A DNA stretch of 64,000 nt from Atherix ibis (GCA_958298945.1 OY282606.1:50729920-50793919), one strand, 5' to 3'; numbered from the stretch's first letter, positions 1 through 10,825 are shown. Made by a program: numbers and translations. Notes: generated by a model not told the origin, from the sequence alone.

Positions 1-1425
1 ACATTGTATACCCGCACGTACAATGAGGATGAGTGGTAACGGGGGAGGTAAGTAGGCACCTCTTGTTCAATTTCCTCTAGCACACATCCATCACAGGACG
101 CATATGAGCATTCAAGGATATATTATATGACCACACACACACACATATATATGATTATATTCGATGCCAGATAAAAAAAAGCCTATACGTGTAGAGTCCC
201 AAAATATACCACATCGAAAATTCTGTGTATCCATCCGATTATATAAGATAAGATTTGTTGGACTTTTTTTTTCTTTACAAAATTCATATAAATATAAGAG
301 AACTGATCCTTGTAGATGTATAATAATGCGTCTACGTCTTTACATACAATATATCAGCTTGTGTATTAATGTTCCTTAAAATGTGTAAGTTTATAAGTGC
401 GTGCCAACATGCACAAAGAAAACTAGCGAAACGCTATAAATCTGTGGAAATATATATGGTGCAAGTTGATATATTAACATTCGGCTGAAGAATGCGTGAG
501 CCCCAGAGTGTCCTGGATCAGTAGCTCAGATGGATAGTAATGGCGATATTCCTTTGGATTTGGATATCCGTACTCCCATCTTGATCACTTATTCCTTCTG
601 TCTTATCGTTGTTTTTCCTGTTTCTTTCTTTCATCCGTTTTTATTTTTCCCTTTACATTTTTCTTTCTTTTTCGTCCTTTTTTTTTTTTTTTGTTATTCA
701 TGAGATACTCACACCAAAGTTGCCTGATGAGATCTAGGGCTGTAGTTATAATGCAGGATCTTACATACGCGAATGTTTGCCTAAATTCATAAAACTTTCA
801 GCTTGTCCTTTGGGGTGGAGGGGTTGGGTTACAGTGTTTTTGGAACAAACCCGATTCTTTACGTTTTCCCTTTTATTTATTTAGTTATTTTCAGTTCAGC
901 TCTTTTCTATACTTTTACATTTTTTTCCTGATTTATTTCAATTTTTTTTTCTTCGCTTTCGATGCAATTAAGTACAACTCATTCGCTCAAAGGATATTTA
1001 TGAAGAGAAATGGACCTTTGCTAAAATAAATGTGAGAACCGGTATGCATGCTTGATTTTAATATGGCAACTGGGGAGAAGAGTTGTGGTACGCATATTTA
1101 ATGGAAAATGGTTGTTTAATTCTACTCTTGGAAATTTGGGGGTGGTAAGGTACTAAAATGAATTTGTATATATAATACAAAATGTAAGATTTCGGAATCA
1201 AATAGGTTTTTGTGCATTTTCTATTAAAGAAAATTCTCAATTTCAATACGTTCCTTTCTGTAAAATTTTCATAAATTTTTAATTTTTAATTTTCATTAAA
1301 AGAATCTGAATTCTTTTAAAAAGAATTTTTTTTGATAAATTTTTTTTAAAGAGCAATTGCTAATTAGATAAAATTAAATAAAATTTTTTCCAAAAGATAT
1401 ATTCTAAAATATTGCTCTCAAGAAA
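1..1425. other. AT-rich non-coding stretch
   Basis: No reading frame here resembles a known protein and no transposon ends are visible. The stretch holds a CA/TA dinucleotide run near 131-152, a long polypyrimidine tract at about 595-692, and a small palindrome at 1296-1319 (TTAAAAGAAT facing ATTCTTTTAA). It is probably intergenic or intronic DNA. Confidence 0.6.
131..152. repeat. CA/TA microsatellite
   Basis: A run of CA dinucleotides passes directly into TA dinucleotides. This is a simple repeat with no other signal attached. Confidence 0.85.
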
Positions 1426-2517
1426 TATTGCGTTAATGCAAAAGTTTTTTGATGATCTTAGGTAAAATAATTTTTTCTTCAGAAATGATGAATGAGATCT
1501 TCTTTTAAATGATTCCATTGTATAAAGGATGCTTTCCCTCAACTTTCTATTCAGTTTTGGTCTGGCCAGAGTACAGTGAAGAGCCCTTGTATTTTTTCAA
1601 AATGTCGGTCGATAAAGTGCCTTTAAGTCATTGTTTACCTTATGAATTCCGTAAAGAGAATACCGCGAGTGTGGCAACCAAAAACATTTGCGAAGTGTAT
1701 GGAGCAGATGTCATCAAAGTTCGACAGGTACGAAGATGGTTTACAAAATTCCGATCTGGGGATTTTTCACTAATTGATAAACCATGTACCGAGCGGCCAT
1801 TAAAGTCTGATGATGACAAGTTAAAAGTCATAATTGACACCAATCCACGTCTAACCACCAGGGAGATCGCGTCGATGATGGGAGTTAACCAAACAACCGT
1901 ATTAAGACATTTGAAGCGTATGGGGATGGTTCCTCGGTACGACGTTTGGATAGCTCATCAATTGTCGGCTGCCAATTTTTTGGATCGTATTTCAACGTGC
2001 GTTGCTTTGAGTGCGAGACAAAAACATGAACCTTTTTCGCATCGTTTGGTTATGAGAAATGGGTCGTGTACAACAACGAGACAAGAAAAAGACATTGGGT
2101 TATACATGGACAAGCCCTATTGCCAACTTCGAAAGCCGAAATCCATCAAAAAAACAGTTGTGCTTTTTGTTTGGTGGGATTGTAAGTGTATTGTGTATTT
2201 TGAATTCTTGGAACGCAATCAGACAATTACAGCAGAACGATATTTTCAGCAATTATCCAAATTGAACAATTGCCCTTCAAAAGGATAGACCAGAATTGGT
2301 AAACCGAAAAGGGGTAGTGTTTTATCACGACAACGCGCGACCATATGTGGTTATGATTAGCCAACATAAGCTAAATGAGTTGAATTGGGATGTTATCAAG
2401 CATCCACCGTATTCTCCAGATCTTGGTCCTTCCGATTTTCATTTGTTCCGATCACTGCAAAACTTTTTAAATGATAAAAAATTTGATACAATAGAGCAGG
2501 TAAAAACATCCTTTTGT

Positions 2518-3679
2518 CGTGCAGTACATTCTTTTAGTCAAAGTTTCAGTTGATTTCCTTCTGTCAAAGTTTCAGTTGATTTCCTTCATTAGTTTTGTTT
2601 TGAGAGCCTTTGAAAGCGAGCGTGTCGGTCGGTTGCACAAAAATGGTAAAAGAACAATATCGTTCGGTGATTAGATTCTTGTTTTTGGAAGGGAAAATGC
2701 GCAGCGAAATCAAAGATCGCTTAGATGCTGTGTATGGTGACTCTTCTCCTTCGATGGCGACCGTCAAGAATTGGTTCAACGAGTTTGTTCGTGGCCGCAC
2801 GTCGGTTTTTGATGAGCCACGCCCAGGTGCCCCGAAAACGGCTGCTACGGAGGAAAACGTTAAAAAAGTCCACGATCTCGTATTGGCAGACCGTCGATTG
2901 AAGGTTCACGAGATAGCTGAGACTGTGGGCAGTGCACAGAGAAAGCTGTCGGCGCGATGGGTGCCGCGTTTGCTCACACCGGAAAACAAGCGCAACCGTG
3001 AGACCACATCGGCGACGTGTTTGGCGCTGTTTCAGCGCAATCCAGCGGAGTTCTTGCTTCGTTTCGTGACCGTCGACAAAACATGGATTCACTGGTACAC
3101 ACCAGAGACCAAGGAACAGTCGAAACAGTGGACTTCACCCGGCGAACGTGCTCCGAAGAAGGCGAAGACTGTTCGATCGGCCGGAAAGGTGATGGCCACC
3201 GTTTTCTGGGATTCACGAGGTGTGATCCACATCGATTACCTCGAGAAGGGTAAAACAATCACGGGGCGCTATTATGCTGACTTATTGGGCCGATTTGACG
3301 TCGAATTGAAGAAAAAGCGGCCCCGCTTTGCGAAGAAAAAAGTGCTGTTCCACCACGACAACACGCCGGCTAACACCTCCGCCGTTGCCATGGCCAAATT
3401 GGTCGAATTGCGCTACAAATTGCTGCCCCCGTACTCTCCAGATTTGGCCCCCTGTGACTACGTTTTGTTTCCAAACCTGAAAAAATCACTCGCCGGGAAT
3501 AGATTTGGGTCGAATGAAGAGCTCATCGTCGCCACGGAGGCCTATTTTGCTTCCCTCGAGAAAATGTATTTTTTGGACGGGTTAAAAAAGTTAGAGCATC
3601 GCTAGAAAAATAAATTGCCACCTTTCCAAAATTTTCGTTTTTCTTTTGTAGGCTAAGTACTTGTTGAATGACCCTCGTA
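2518..3679 (+). mobile_element. Element B1: mariner family B, 5' end deleted
   Basis: B1 is closely similar along its length to B2 (14082-15353). The right end is complete (GGCTAAGTACTTGTTGAATG, then ACCCTCGTA). The left end begins at CGTGCAGTACATTC, which corresponds to a point about 70 bases inside B2, so the left inverted repeat is missing. A short piece of the host element G is missing at the same junction, so one deletion probably removed both after insertion. A 23-bp leader segment (TCAAAGTTTCAGTTGATTTC) is duplicated at 2539-2584. Confidence 0.85.
2643..3605 (+). CDS. Mariner transposase of B1, uninterrupted but internally deleted
   Basis: A 320-codon open frame starts at the ATG at 2643 (MVKEQYRSV). 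It encodes a cut-and-paste transposase that would act on family B ends. The N-terminal helix-turn-helix region runs to about residue 95. Catalytic aspartates lie in FVTVDKTW, FHHDNTPA and SPDLAPCDYV. Compared with B2 and usual mariner length (about 345 residues), B1 has lost part of the second helix-turn-helix, two residues (HP) before the PYSPDL motif, and the C-terminal tail, where 36 bp are gone and a TAG follows EHR. All these losses keep the frame. The gap between the second and third aspartates is 32 residues rather than 34, so activity is doubtful. It is the longest unbroken transposase frame in the window. Confidence 0.85.
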   Translation: MVKEQYRSVIRFLFLEGKMRSEIKDRLDAVYGDSSPSMATVKNWFNEFVRGRTSVFDEPRPGAPKTAATEENVKKVHDLVLADRRLKVHEIAETVGSAQRKLSARWVPRLLTPENKRNRETTSATCLALFQRNPAEFLLRFVTVDKTWIHWYTPETKEQSKQWTSPGERAPKKAKTVRSAGKVMATVFWDSRGVIHIDYLEKGKTITGRYYADLLGRFDVELKKKRPRFAKKKVLFHHDNTPANTSAVAMAKLVELRYKLLPPYSPDLAPCDYVLFPNLKKSLAGNRFGSNEELIVATEAYFASLEKMYFLDGLKKLEHR

Positions 3680-3824
3680 AGTTGATAGAAAGATGGGAGA
3701 AGGTTATAAGAACGGTTGGAAATTATACAATATAATTGATTATAATAAATAATACAAATCTAAAAAAAAAAATTTTTAATTGTATATGTAAAAAACGGTC
3801 ATAACTTTTGCATCAACCCGATAT

Positions 3825-6540
3825 AAGTAGGACGGACATTCAAGAAAAACTATTTATTTTTAAATATTAATTTTCTTATAAGTATTTTAATTAATTCACA
3901 ATATTCCCGTTAAAAAATAGAATAATGTGCTTTTGTTTTGGTTGTTATCATTTTCTGCGTTTTGTGAATTTTTTTTCTTCTCTCTAGAAATTTCTTAGTA
4001 CTATAAAGATCCAATTCCGGCATAATTATTACCACCCATCGATGAAAATGTTCAGGGTCGGTAATGGTAATAAATAAAGTTTGTTGGTAACAAATTTTTC
4101 ACGCTCTCACCACTAGTGTTTTTGACTATCCTTTTCCTAAACGGCACCCTCAGGGGATTTATACCATCAGATAACTGGTGAGAGTGTAGGTATTGTGCGC
4201 AGATAAGAGAATAGTACTTGACTAAATTGCTAGTATCACATCTTTTCCATAACGTTATCATTACTAACCATGCCTACAATAAAGAAAAATTCTATTTTTT
4301 ATTTGAAGCAACGTTTCTGGCAGCTCAACACGAAAGTTAAATTTAAAACCATAAGACTTATGGATCAAAAGCAGAGGAATAATTTTTTTGCCTTGAATGA
4401 AAATACAATATTTCCTCAATCGTGGGTGTATACAGGCATAAGCTTACCGACAAGAACATGCAAAAAATAACACTTTTTCTATAATAAAAAAATGATATAT
4501 CATATCTAGAGGATCAGATGGAGAGTATTTTTGTACACCTACTTTTTTTTTTACTAGTTTTAGATTTTTATTTATTATTTAGAAAACTTATTACTTTCTT
4601 GTGTAAAAATTTCTTCTAAGTCTTAATTCTTTAGGCCAATTTTTTTTTATAGCATTTTCTATATTTAATCAATTTTTGTAATGAAATTTTTCACTTATAA
4701 ACTTTAATAAAACAAACAAAAAAAAACAATAATATAGAAGAAAATAGAAATTTTAATTCAAAGAATTTAGCCATGATGATCCATTTATTTTTGCCATATA
4801 TAAAATAGCTTTTAACGAGAAAATAACGAAATTTTTTTTAATTTTTTTTTTTATAAATATAAACTAACAGATAAATCGACATCTACATATATATAGTATT
4901 AAAATTCAGATTATTTTCGTATATATATTATAGATATTGGAAAACCTGTACCTTCTGCCCATTTTAACATTTTACCATTCATCCTGTTAGACTTATTGTC
5001 GAACGCAATTTCTTGGTTCACTATAAGCATGGTCACAGATGGCGTCCGGACTCCCTTATTTATAATCCGTCTTTTGCACCCTCGAAAATGTCGAATTAAT
5101 GTTATACTAGCAGGAGAAGTCCTCGTAGAGTATCTTATGTAATTTAGAGAAATATATCACACTTAGAGCTCCGAAGACCTACCGTGGGACGTTTGGTAGA
5201 TTCTCGAATAAGTATGCTGGTATGCATACGCATAGCTAGTATCCGTAAATACACTAGAAATTGTTGGCGATATGGCAATAGCTATGTTGGGGAACATTTA
5301 TTAGCGTAAATTTTGGTTGAAGATGAAAAACCACCCATCGCAACGTCTTCGTTAACTTCTTTTTTGTTCATCCTCTTTTGAGGAATACCTTCTTTTCTTG
5401 TGGAATTTTGTAACTATAAGAAACACCAATACTACCGCTTGATGATCTTATTCCTTTCTTGAATCATATATCCTTTTTATAAGCAGGAGAATTAGAATGA
5501 AAATTCTTATACACGCGCAAAAGAACTTCTAACTTATTGGTTTTCAAAGCACATATACTTTATACAACAGCAATTTTCGATGGAATTTCATCGAAGAGTT
5601 TTCACAAATGAAGTGCGTGTGTGAGTGATTCATAGTTTTGCTGCCTCGAATGTGTCTTTTCATACCAACCTACCTCTACCACCATTATCAATCTCCGCAA
5701 ATGCAAAATTTAACTTTCTACTATCAATTTACCTAAAGAGTGTATTTCTGTAAAATTCACCTGCTCATCAGTTCACCTTACCTAAATTTTCTCATACCAT
5801 ACCCACCTATGGCCTAACCTTCCATTTCCATTCACCATTATGATGACTATGGACCATGTTACTTATGCCCGCGAAGAATAACAAACAGAGTTCAAAGAGG
5901 GAAAAAAGTAGATTGCTTCGGAGGGAAGCTTTTTCTATTTTCTTATTCCAGTAGGAATTTGTCAAGTATTTTCGCAAACAATTTACAATTAGAAAAGGTA
6001 AAATTTATTGCTCTTGTATGCAGAGGAATGCTTTAATATAAGACGAAGGAAATAATAAATTGTTCGCAGAGAGTGCAAAAAAAAAAACAATCTTAGGAAA
6101 AATTCACCTTTATTTTTGTATATTTCTTTTTTAACTTTTTACGTTCTTAAATTTAGGTGATCTCTTTTTCTCATTATAATTGTGGTTTTTTTCACATAAA
6201 ATCAATAATCAAATCAGAGAAAAGAGATTTGACTTAAGAGTTTTTTTTAAATTATTTCTAAAACATTTAGAAATAATTCTTATATTTGAGAATTTATGAA
6301 TTTGGCTTGACTATAAAAAAATATTGGCCGAAGTTAAGACCAATTGCTCTCAAAGCTTATTCATTATGGTTTCTCTTTATTGGCTTTCTCTTAGTAAATA
6401 ATCAAATTACTTTTTTAAGCAATAAGGACACTGTCCTATTTTCAATAAGCCGCTCTTTTCGACTCGCAATATAAAATATAGTAACTTACATCAGAAGAAA
6501 AACTATTTTATTTAATTTTTGAAAACTTTAATAATATATG
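3825..6540. other. AT-rich non-coding stretch
   Basis: Only short chance open frames appear and none resembles a known protein. The stretch contains many A and T runs, and a few CT-rich lines around 5640-5850. I see no transposon ends and no RNA gene. Confidence 0.55.
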
Positions 6541-6845
6541 TACCAGGTATATAAGCTTAAATTCGATGTTTTTTAATTAAAAAAAACACATGTTTTTTTC
6601 ATAGAAAGCAAAAACAAAATTTATTCAAAGTACTTGCCCTCGCTAGCTACACATTTTTTCCATTTCTCGGGCAATTTGTGGATACCACGCCAAAAAGATT
6701 CCATCTCTTTCGAGACAAACCACTCATCAAGCCATTTTCGGACGTCTTCGGAAGAATCGAGGTACTGCTTAGCGAGCGCTTGGCCCATCGACGAAAACAG
6801 GTAGTAGTCGGAAGGCGTCAGGTCTGGTGAATAAACTAGCGAAAA
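6541..6845 (-). mobile_element. Element C1a: 3' fragment of family C mariner
   Basis: The fragment begins with a complete family C end (TACCAGGTATATAAGCTTAA). It then carries, on the minus strand, the last 75 or so codons of the transposase, including the third catalytic aspartate in SPDLTPSDYYLF and the C-terminal EGKYFE. Similarity stops near 6845, so everything upstream is lost. C1b begins only 40 bases further on, in the same orientation. Confidence 0.85.
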
Positions 6846-6885
6846 TGTTATGGCTAATAATTGAAGAAAAATATTAACCTTTTTA

Positions 6886-8148
6886 TACCAGGTATATAAG
6901 CTTAAATCCGCGGTTTTTTTGGTCGAAAAACAAATGTTTTTTTCATAGAAAGAAAAAACAAATTTATTCAAAGTACTTGCCCTCGCTAGGTACACATTTT
7001 TCCCATTTCCCGGGCAATTTGTGGATACCACGCCAAAAAAATTCTTCCTCTTTCGAGGCAAACCACTCATCAAGCCATTTTCGGACGTCTTCGTAAAAAG
7101 CGAAGTACTGCTCAGCGAGCGCGTGGCCCATCGACGAAAACAGGTTGTAGTTGGAAGGGGTCAGGTCTGTTGCATAAGCTAAGTGGGGTAGCACCTTCTA
7201 CTTGAGTGCGACGGTGCGTTGTCGTGGAGGAAAATCAGTTTGTCATGACTGAAAATCAGTTGATAATCCATCTTTTTTCACGCAGAGCACGGTGCAATTT
7301 GATCAGTTGTTGGTGGTAGAGGAGGGTATTGACAGTTTCACCAGGTTTCAACATCTCATAGTAGACGATACCCTTCTGATCCCACCAAACGCCCAGCATC
7401 GTCTTCCGTTCGAAGGGAATTGGTCTTGGGGAAGATATTGATGATTGGCCGGGATCAATCCACGATTTCTTCCATTTAGAATGCTCCAAATATATCCATT
7501 TTTCATCGCCTGTCACAATCCGATGCAGGAACAACTTTCTTTTTTATCTGGTGAGCAAGATTTCGCATGTATTTTGGCGTCGCTCCATCTGCCTATCGTT
7601 CAATCCATGCGACACCCATTTTTCGATTTTTTCACTCTTCCCCATGGCACGCAGACGCATGGAAATGGCTGGTTGAGTAACTCCCAATTGCTCCGCGAGC
7701 ATATTTTGCGATTGGGTATCGTCTTCGTCCAGAAGAGCCTACAATTAATGGTTCTTAATCTTCCAAGGGCGATTTTTACGCTTCTTGTCCTACAAGTCAA
7801 AATTGCCGTCTTTGAACAAACGAAACCAATCTCGGCACGTTGTTTCCGATAAAGCACTGTCACCATAGGCCTCCATAAGCATTCGATGCGATTCGGCAAA
7901 CGATTTCTTCAAATTGGAGCAGAAAAGCAGAGCTTTCCGCATATTCTCTATTTCTGGCATAAAACTAGTCATGATTACCAAAGGAAAAATGTATGTTGTT
8001 GCACGAAATTGTTGACAACGTGCACTGATTAATGTTGACAGATGTCAAACTCATAAAAAAAAGTATGGCGTGCCCATGGTAGCATAATACGCTCACTCAC
8101 GCTATCTATGACCAAACAGATGACGGATTTAAGCTTATACCCCAGGTA
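6886..8148 (-). mobile_element. Element C1b: near full-length family C mariner
   Basis: Both inverted ends are present: TACCAGGTATATAAGCTTAA at 6886 and GCTTATACCCCAGGTA ending at 8148, each with TA. The transposase lies on the minus strand. The 5' leader runs from about 7975 to 8148 and matches the leaders of C2, C3, C4 and C6. A deletion of about 40 bases follows the second catalytic motif near 7200. Confidence 0.9.
6964..7972 (-). pseudogene. Broken mariner transposase of C1b
   Basis: The start codon at 7972 opens MTSFMPEIENMRKALLF, matching MSSFVPEK in the sister copies. The helix-turn-helix region (MLMEAYGDSALSETTCRDWF) is readable. Stops and shifts then break the frame. The first catalytic motif, RIVTGDEKWIYLEH, is in the open piece 7256-7534. 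The second, LHDNAPSH, lies near 7215 just before a deletion. In the third, the expected SDYHLF reads SNYNLF, so the aspartate is replaced by asparagine. The C-terminus EGKYFE ends at 6964. This is a DD34D enzyme with a lost catalytic residue and several frame breaks. Confidence 0.8.
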
Positions 8149-9648
8149 ATTTCACGTCTAAAAAGTCTATTCGTAAACTTTTTTCACTGAAAACAAAATA
8201 AATTTTCCATCGTTGTTCACGGTTTGGTTTTAAATTCAAAATATTTAACTATCACGGATAAATAAAAAGTAAATAATAGTATTATGCTGCCTAGAAACCA
8301 GACTACAAATAGTCATAAATTATATGATTTCCTTGATGAAAAATTATTTTTCGGCCGTGACTAATTAATCTGATTACGAGTACTTTGATAAAAAAAAAAT
8401 CTGAAATCTTCCATGCACATTATGTTATTTTTTCTATTTTTTTTCGGATATAATTGTAAAGTATATGTGAATTGACTTTTGATATTGTTCTGTCATTAAA
8501 GAAGTAGAACGAAGTGGTTAACCTCTAAACTCTTCACTACAGGATCAAAGCCTTTGCAAGAATCGATGCCATAGAATATCATAACATGCATTCACATTTC
8601 AATAATATATGCACCCAACGACTATTTATATACACACATACCATTTTGAATTATAAACGACAAATGAAATGGAACGGCTGTGAAAACCGCAGGAAGATTT
8701 ATTCTATTTAATTCACACCAAATAATTTTATAACAATTAAACTATGATTTTATATATAACAGAATTTTACATTTAAATTAAGTGAAAGAGGAAATTGTGT
8801 AGTTGTGAAGGAAAAAAGAGTTACAGGAGCAGCAACTGACAATATTCAACTATTGTTGAGTTTGGGAATCCTAGGCCCAAAAAATAATTCATTTATAGCC
8901 AACCAAACTGAACATTGAATTGTACTGAAACTGATCTGAGTTGAGCCAGACTGAGCTGGGTTGGTCTGTTATTTTAGTAGAGTAACGGGACAAACGAACG
9001 GTACTGGTTGGTGTTAAAAGCATTTTATTCGCATAATATGGTCGGTCCCATGAAAATTTACATGCCACGCTTAATCTGCGCTATTGTTCAATTTGGTCGT
9101 GGACTAGTACTTATAAGGGCCAGTGCATCGGGTCATGTTCAACATCTGTGCTGGAAAGGTGAAATTGGGTGTTATATTGTACATTAACCCTATATTCCCG
9201 AGCTGGATAGTAATAAAAATAAGGAATGCATCGGGAAAGCCAGCGAAAATGGCGGAAAATATGGAAGCCAACCCATCCCATTACCAAGTCAGCCAGCATG
9301 ATTTATGCGAGTATGCATGTTTAACTCTTTGAGTGAGAACAGATCATTTTTTTCCGCACGAATTACTCTCATTTTCGGTTAGTTGACTTCGGATGCGCGC
9401 TCTATAAAATCTTGACATGAAAGGATATTCAACAGCCAAATTTACATGTATACAAAAATTATTCAAATATTAATTCTAGAGTATTAATCCTGAAACGTGA
9501 GAAGATGGGATAATTTATGATATTTAAAAATTAATTTACTTTATTTCGAGTCTACAAAACTTTTATAAATATTATTTAATTTAATTTCTTTCATAATAAA
9601 AGAAATTTAAAAAATCTTTTCAAATTTAATTTTTATACAAATTATATG
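8149..9648. other. AT-rich non-coding stretch
   Basis: I recognise no protein. Around 8925-8975 there is a degenerate short tandem motif of the type CTGAGTTGAGCC. The two overlapping open frames near 9111-9332 lie on opposite strands and resemble nothing I know. Confidence 0.5.
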
Positions 9649-9845
9649 TACGAGGTCTGTTCAAAAAGTATCGCGAATTTTGAATTTTCGCGGATTACGT
9701 ATATTCGATTTTTGTAGATTTTATGGCGTTATGTTGGTACTCATGTTTCTAACGTATGCTGACAAGTTCGGCCATTTTGAATGCTCAGTTAATTTTTGAC
9801 AGCTGCTTTGCTTGCACGTGTTTTGGCTTGTCTTCGATTTTTGCT
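9649..9845 (+). repeat. Left arm of A1 long inverted repeat
   Basis: This is the family A terminal repeat plus leader, from CGAGGTCTGTTCAAAAAGTA to CTTCGATTTTTGC. It pairs with 10352-10575 over nearly its whole length, with scattered mismatches. Confidence 0.85.
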
Positions 9846-10350
9846 CAATTTTGACCAAAAGCAGTATCGCATTTATATTGCTAAGGAGCTGTGGGACTCT
9901 GTCCGTGACGACCCAAATTTGCTCCAGAGGGTCATAACTGGTGACGAATCATGGGTTTATGGTTATGACGCGGAAACCAAAACTAAATCATCCCAATGAA
10001 AGCTGCCGGACGAGCCAAGACCGAAAAAAACGTGAAGTTCGGTCGAATGTGAAGGTTTTGCTTACAGTTTTCTTCGATTGCAGGGGCGTGGTGCATCATG
10101 AATTCTTGCCACAGGATAGAAAGGTGAACAAGGAATATTAACTGCAAGTTATGCGCAAGTTGCGCGAAGAAATCCGCCAGAAACGCACGGATTTGTGGAA
10201 GAACAAAAATTGGCTTTTGCACCATGATAACACCCCTGCTCACGCATCGTTGCTTGTGCGCGAATTTTTGGCCAAAAACAACACACTAATAATGCCGTAG
10301 CCACCGTATTCCCCAGATCTGGCCCTCTGGGACTTTTTCTTGTTCCCGAA
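9846..10350 (+). pseudogene. Mariner transposase core fragment of A1
   Basis: The fragment starts inside the linker (LNFDQKQYRIYIAKEL), so both helix-turn-helix domains are missing. The first catalytic motif, VITGDESWVYGYD, is intact. A TGG-to-TGA change then stops the frame. The second motif, HHDNTPAHASLLVREFL, and the third, YSPDLALWDFFLF, are 34 residues apart as in DD34D enzymes. The gene ends abruptly after FFLFP, where the inverted arm begins. With no DNA-binding domain, a stop and no C-terminus, it cannot be functional. Confidence 0.8.
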
Positions 10351-10351
10351 A

Positions 10352-10575
10352 CAGATTCTTTGAGCCATTTTTTGGAATGGGCAAAAATCGAAGAGGAGCC
10401 CAAACTCGTGCAAGCAAAGCAACTGTCAAACATTAACTGAATATTCAAAATAGCCGAACTTGTCGGCATAAGTGATAGATATGAGTACCAACATAACGCC
10501 ACAAAAAATCGAAAATCGAGTATACGAAACGCGCTTAAATTCAAAATTCGCGATACTTTTTTCAGATCTCACATA
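10352..10575 (-). repeat. Right arm of A1 long inverted repeat
   Basis: This is the reverse complement of the family A 5' end, leader and first codons (MAQRIC on the minus strand). It is joined to the transposase core at CCCGAAACAGATTC. The same join occurs in other family A copies (A2, A5a, A7, A8). Confidence 0.85.
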
Positions 10576-10825
10576 GTAAAGTTATATTATATCATAAAGC
10601 TCTAAAATATTGAATAAAAATCAAAGAGATTGAAGCCAGCCGGCCAAGTGTAAAGAATTTATGCAAAAAGATTTCTAATGCAACTACTTTAATTAAATAA
10701 TTTCTTATTTAATTAAAATAGAAATTTTGTCCTAGAAAAACATTTAAAATAATTTTGTGAAATATGACATAGTTGTGATATGTTTCTCACTATAATATTC
10801 ATAACAAATATCACTTTGGAAAAAA

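Larger units (their letters stand above)
1602..3735 (+). pseudogene. Broken mariner transposase of element G
   Basis: The start is the ATG at 1602 (MSVDKVPL). The first 120 or so codons carry the two helix-turn-helix domains that bind the ends; the second includes the readable stretch TTREIASMMGVNQTTVLRHL. The frame breaks around 2000. The first catalytic aspartate region reads GYEKW where mariners have GDEKW, next to a small deletion. A second open stretch (2296-2515) carries the other two catalytic aspartates in HDNARP and SPDLGPSDFHLF, 34 residues apart (DD34D). The C-terminus is split off by B1 and ends at 3735. The frameshifts and the altered first aspartate mean it cannot make active transposase. 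Confidence 0.8.
1426..3824 (+). mobile_element. Element G: Hsmar1-like mariner, interrupted by element B1
   Basis: A degenerate mariner. The left end (TATTGCGTTAATGCAAAAGT) and the reverse complement of the right end (TATATCGGGTTGATGCAAAA) match as imperfect terminal inverted repeats. The core GTTGATGCAAAAGTT resembles the end of human Hsmar1/MADE1, and the encoded protein reads most like the SETMAR transposase domain. Element B1 sits inside near the C-terminal end of the gene. The G reading frame resumes after 3679 with LIERWEKVIRTVGNYTI. The exact outer ends are approximate because both have decayed. Confidence 0.75.
9649..10575 (+). mobile_element. Element A1: family A mariner derivative with long inverted ends
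   Basis: About 927 bp. The left arm is the family A 5' end and leader. The right arm is not the normal mariner 3' end but a reverse-complement copy of the same 5' end and leader, reaching into the start codon region (ATGGMTCAAAGAATCTG read on the minus strand). Between the arms lies only the middle of the transposase gene. The gene's 3' part and normal 3' terminal repeat are missing, and the N-terminal coding half is deleted. Left TA is at 9649. The right end is decayed but reads ATACTTTTTTCAGATCTCAC followed by ATA. Confidence 0.85.

Noticed and set aside
2721..3258. Minus-strand frames of 94 to 123 codons across B1
   Set aside because: They are opposite-strand reflections of the B1 transposase gene, and the same happens in B2.
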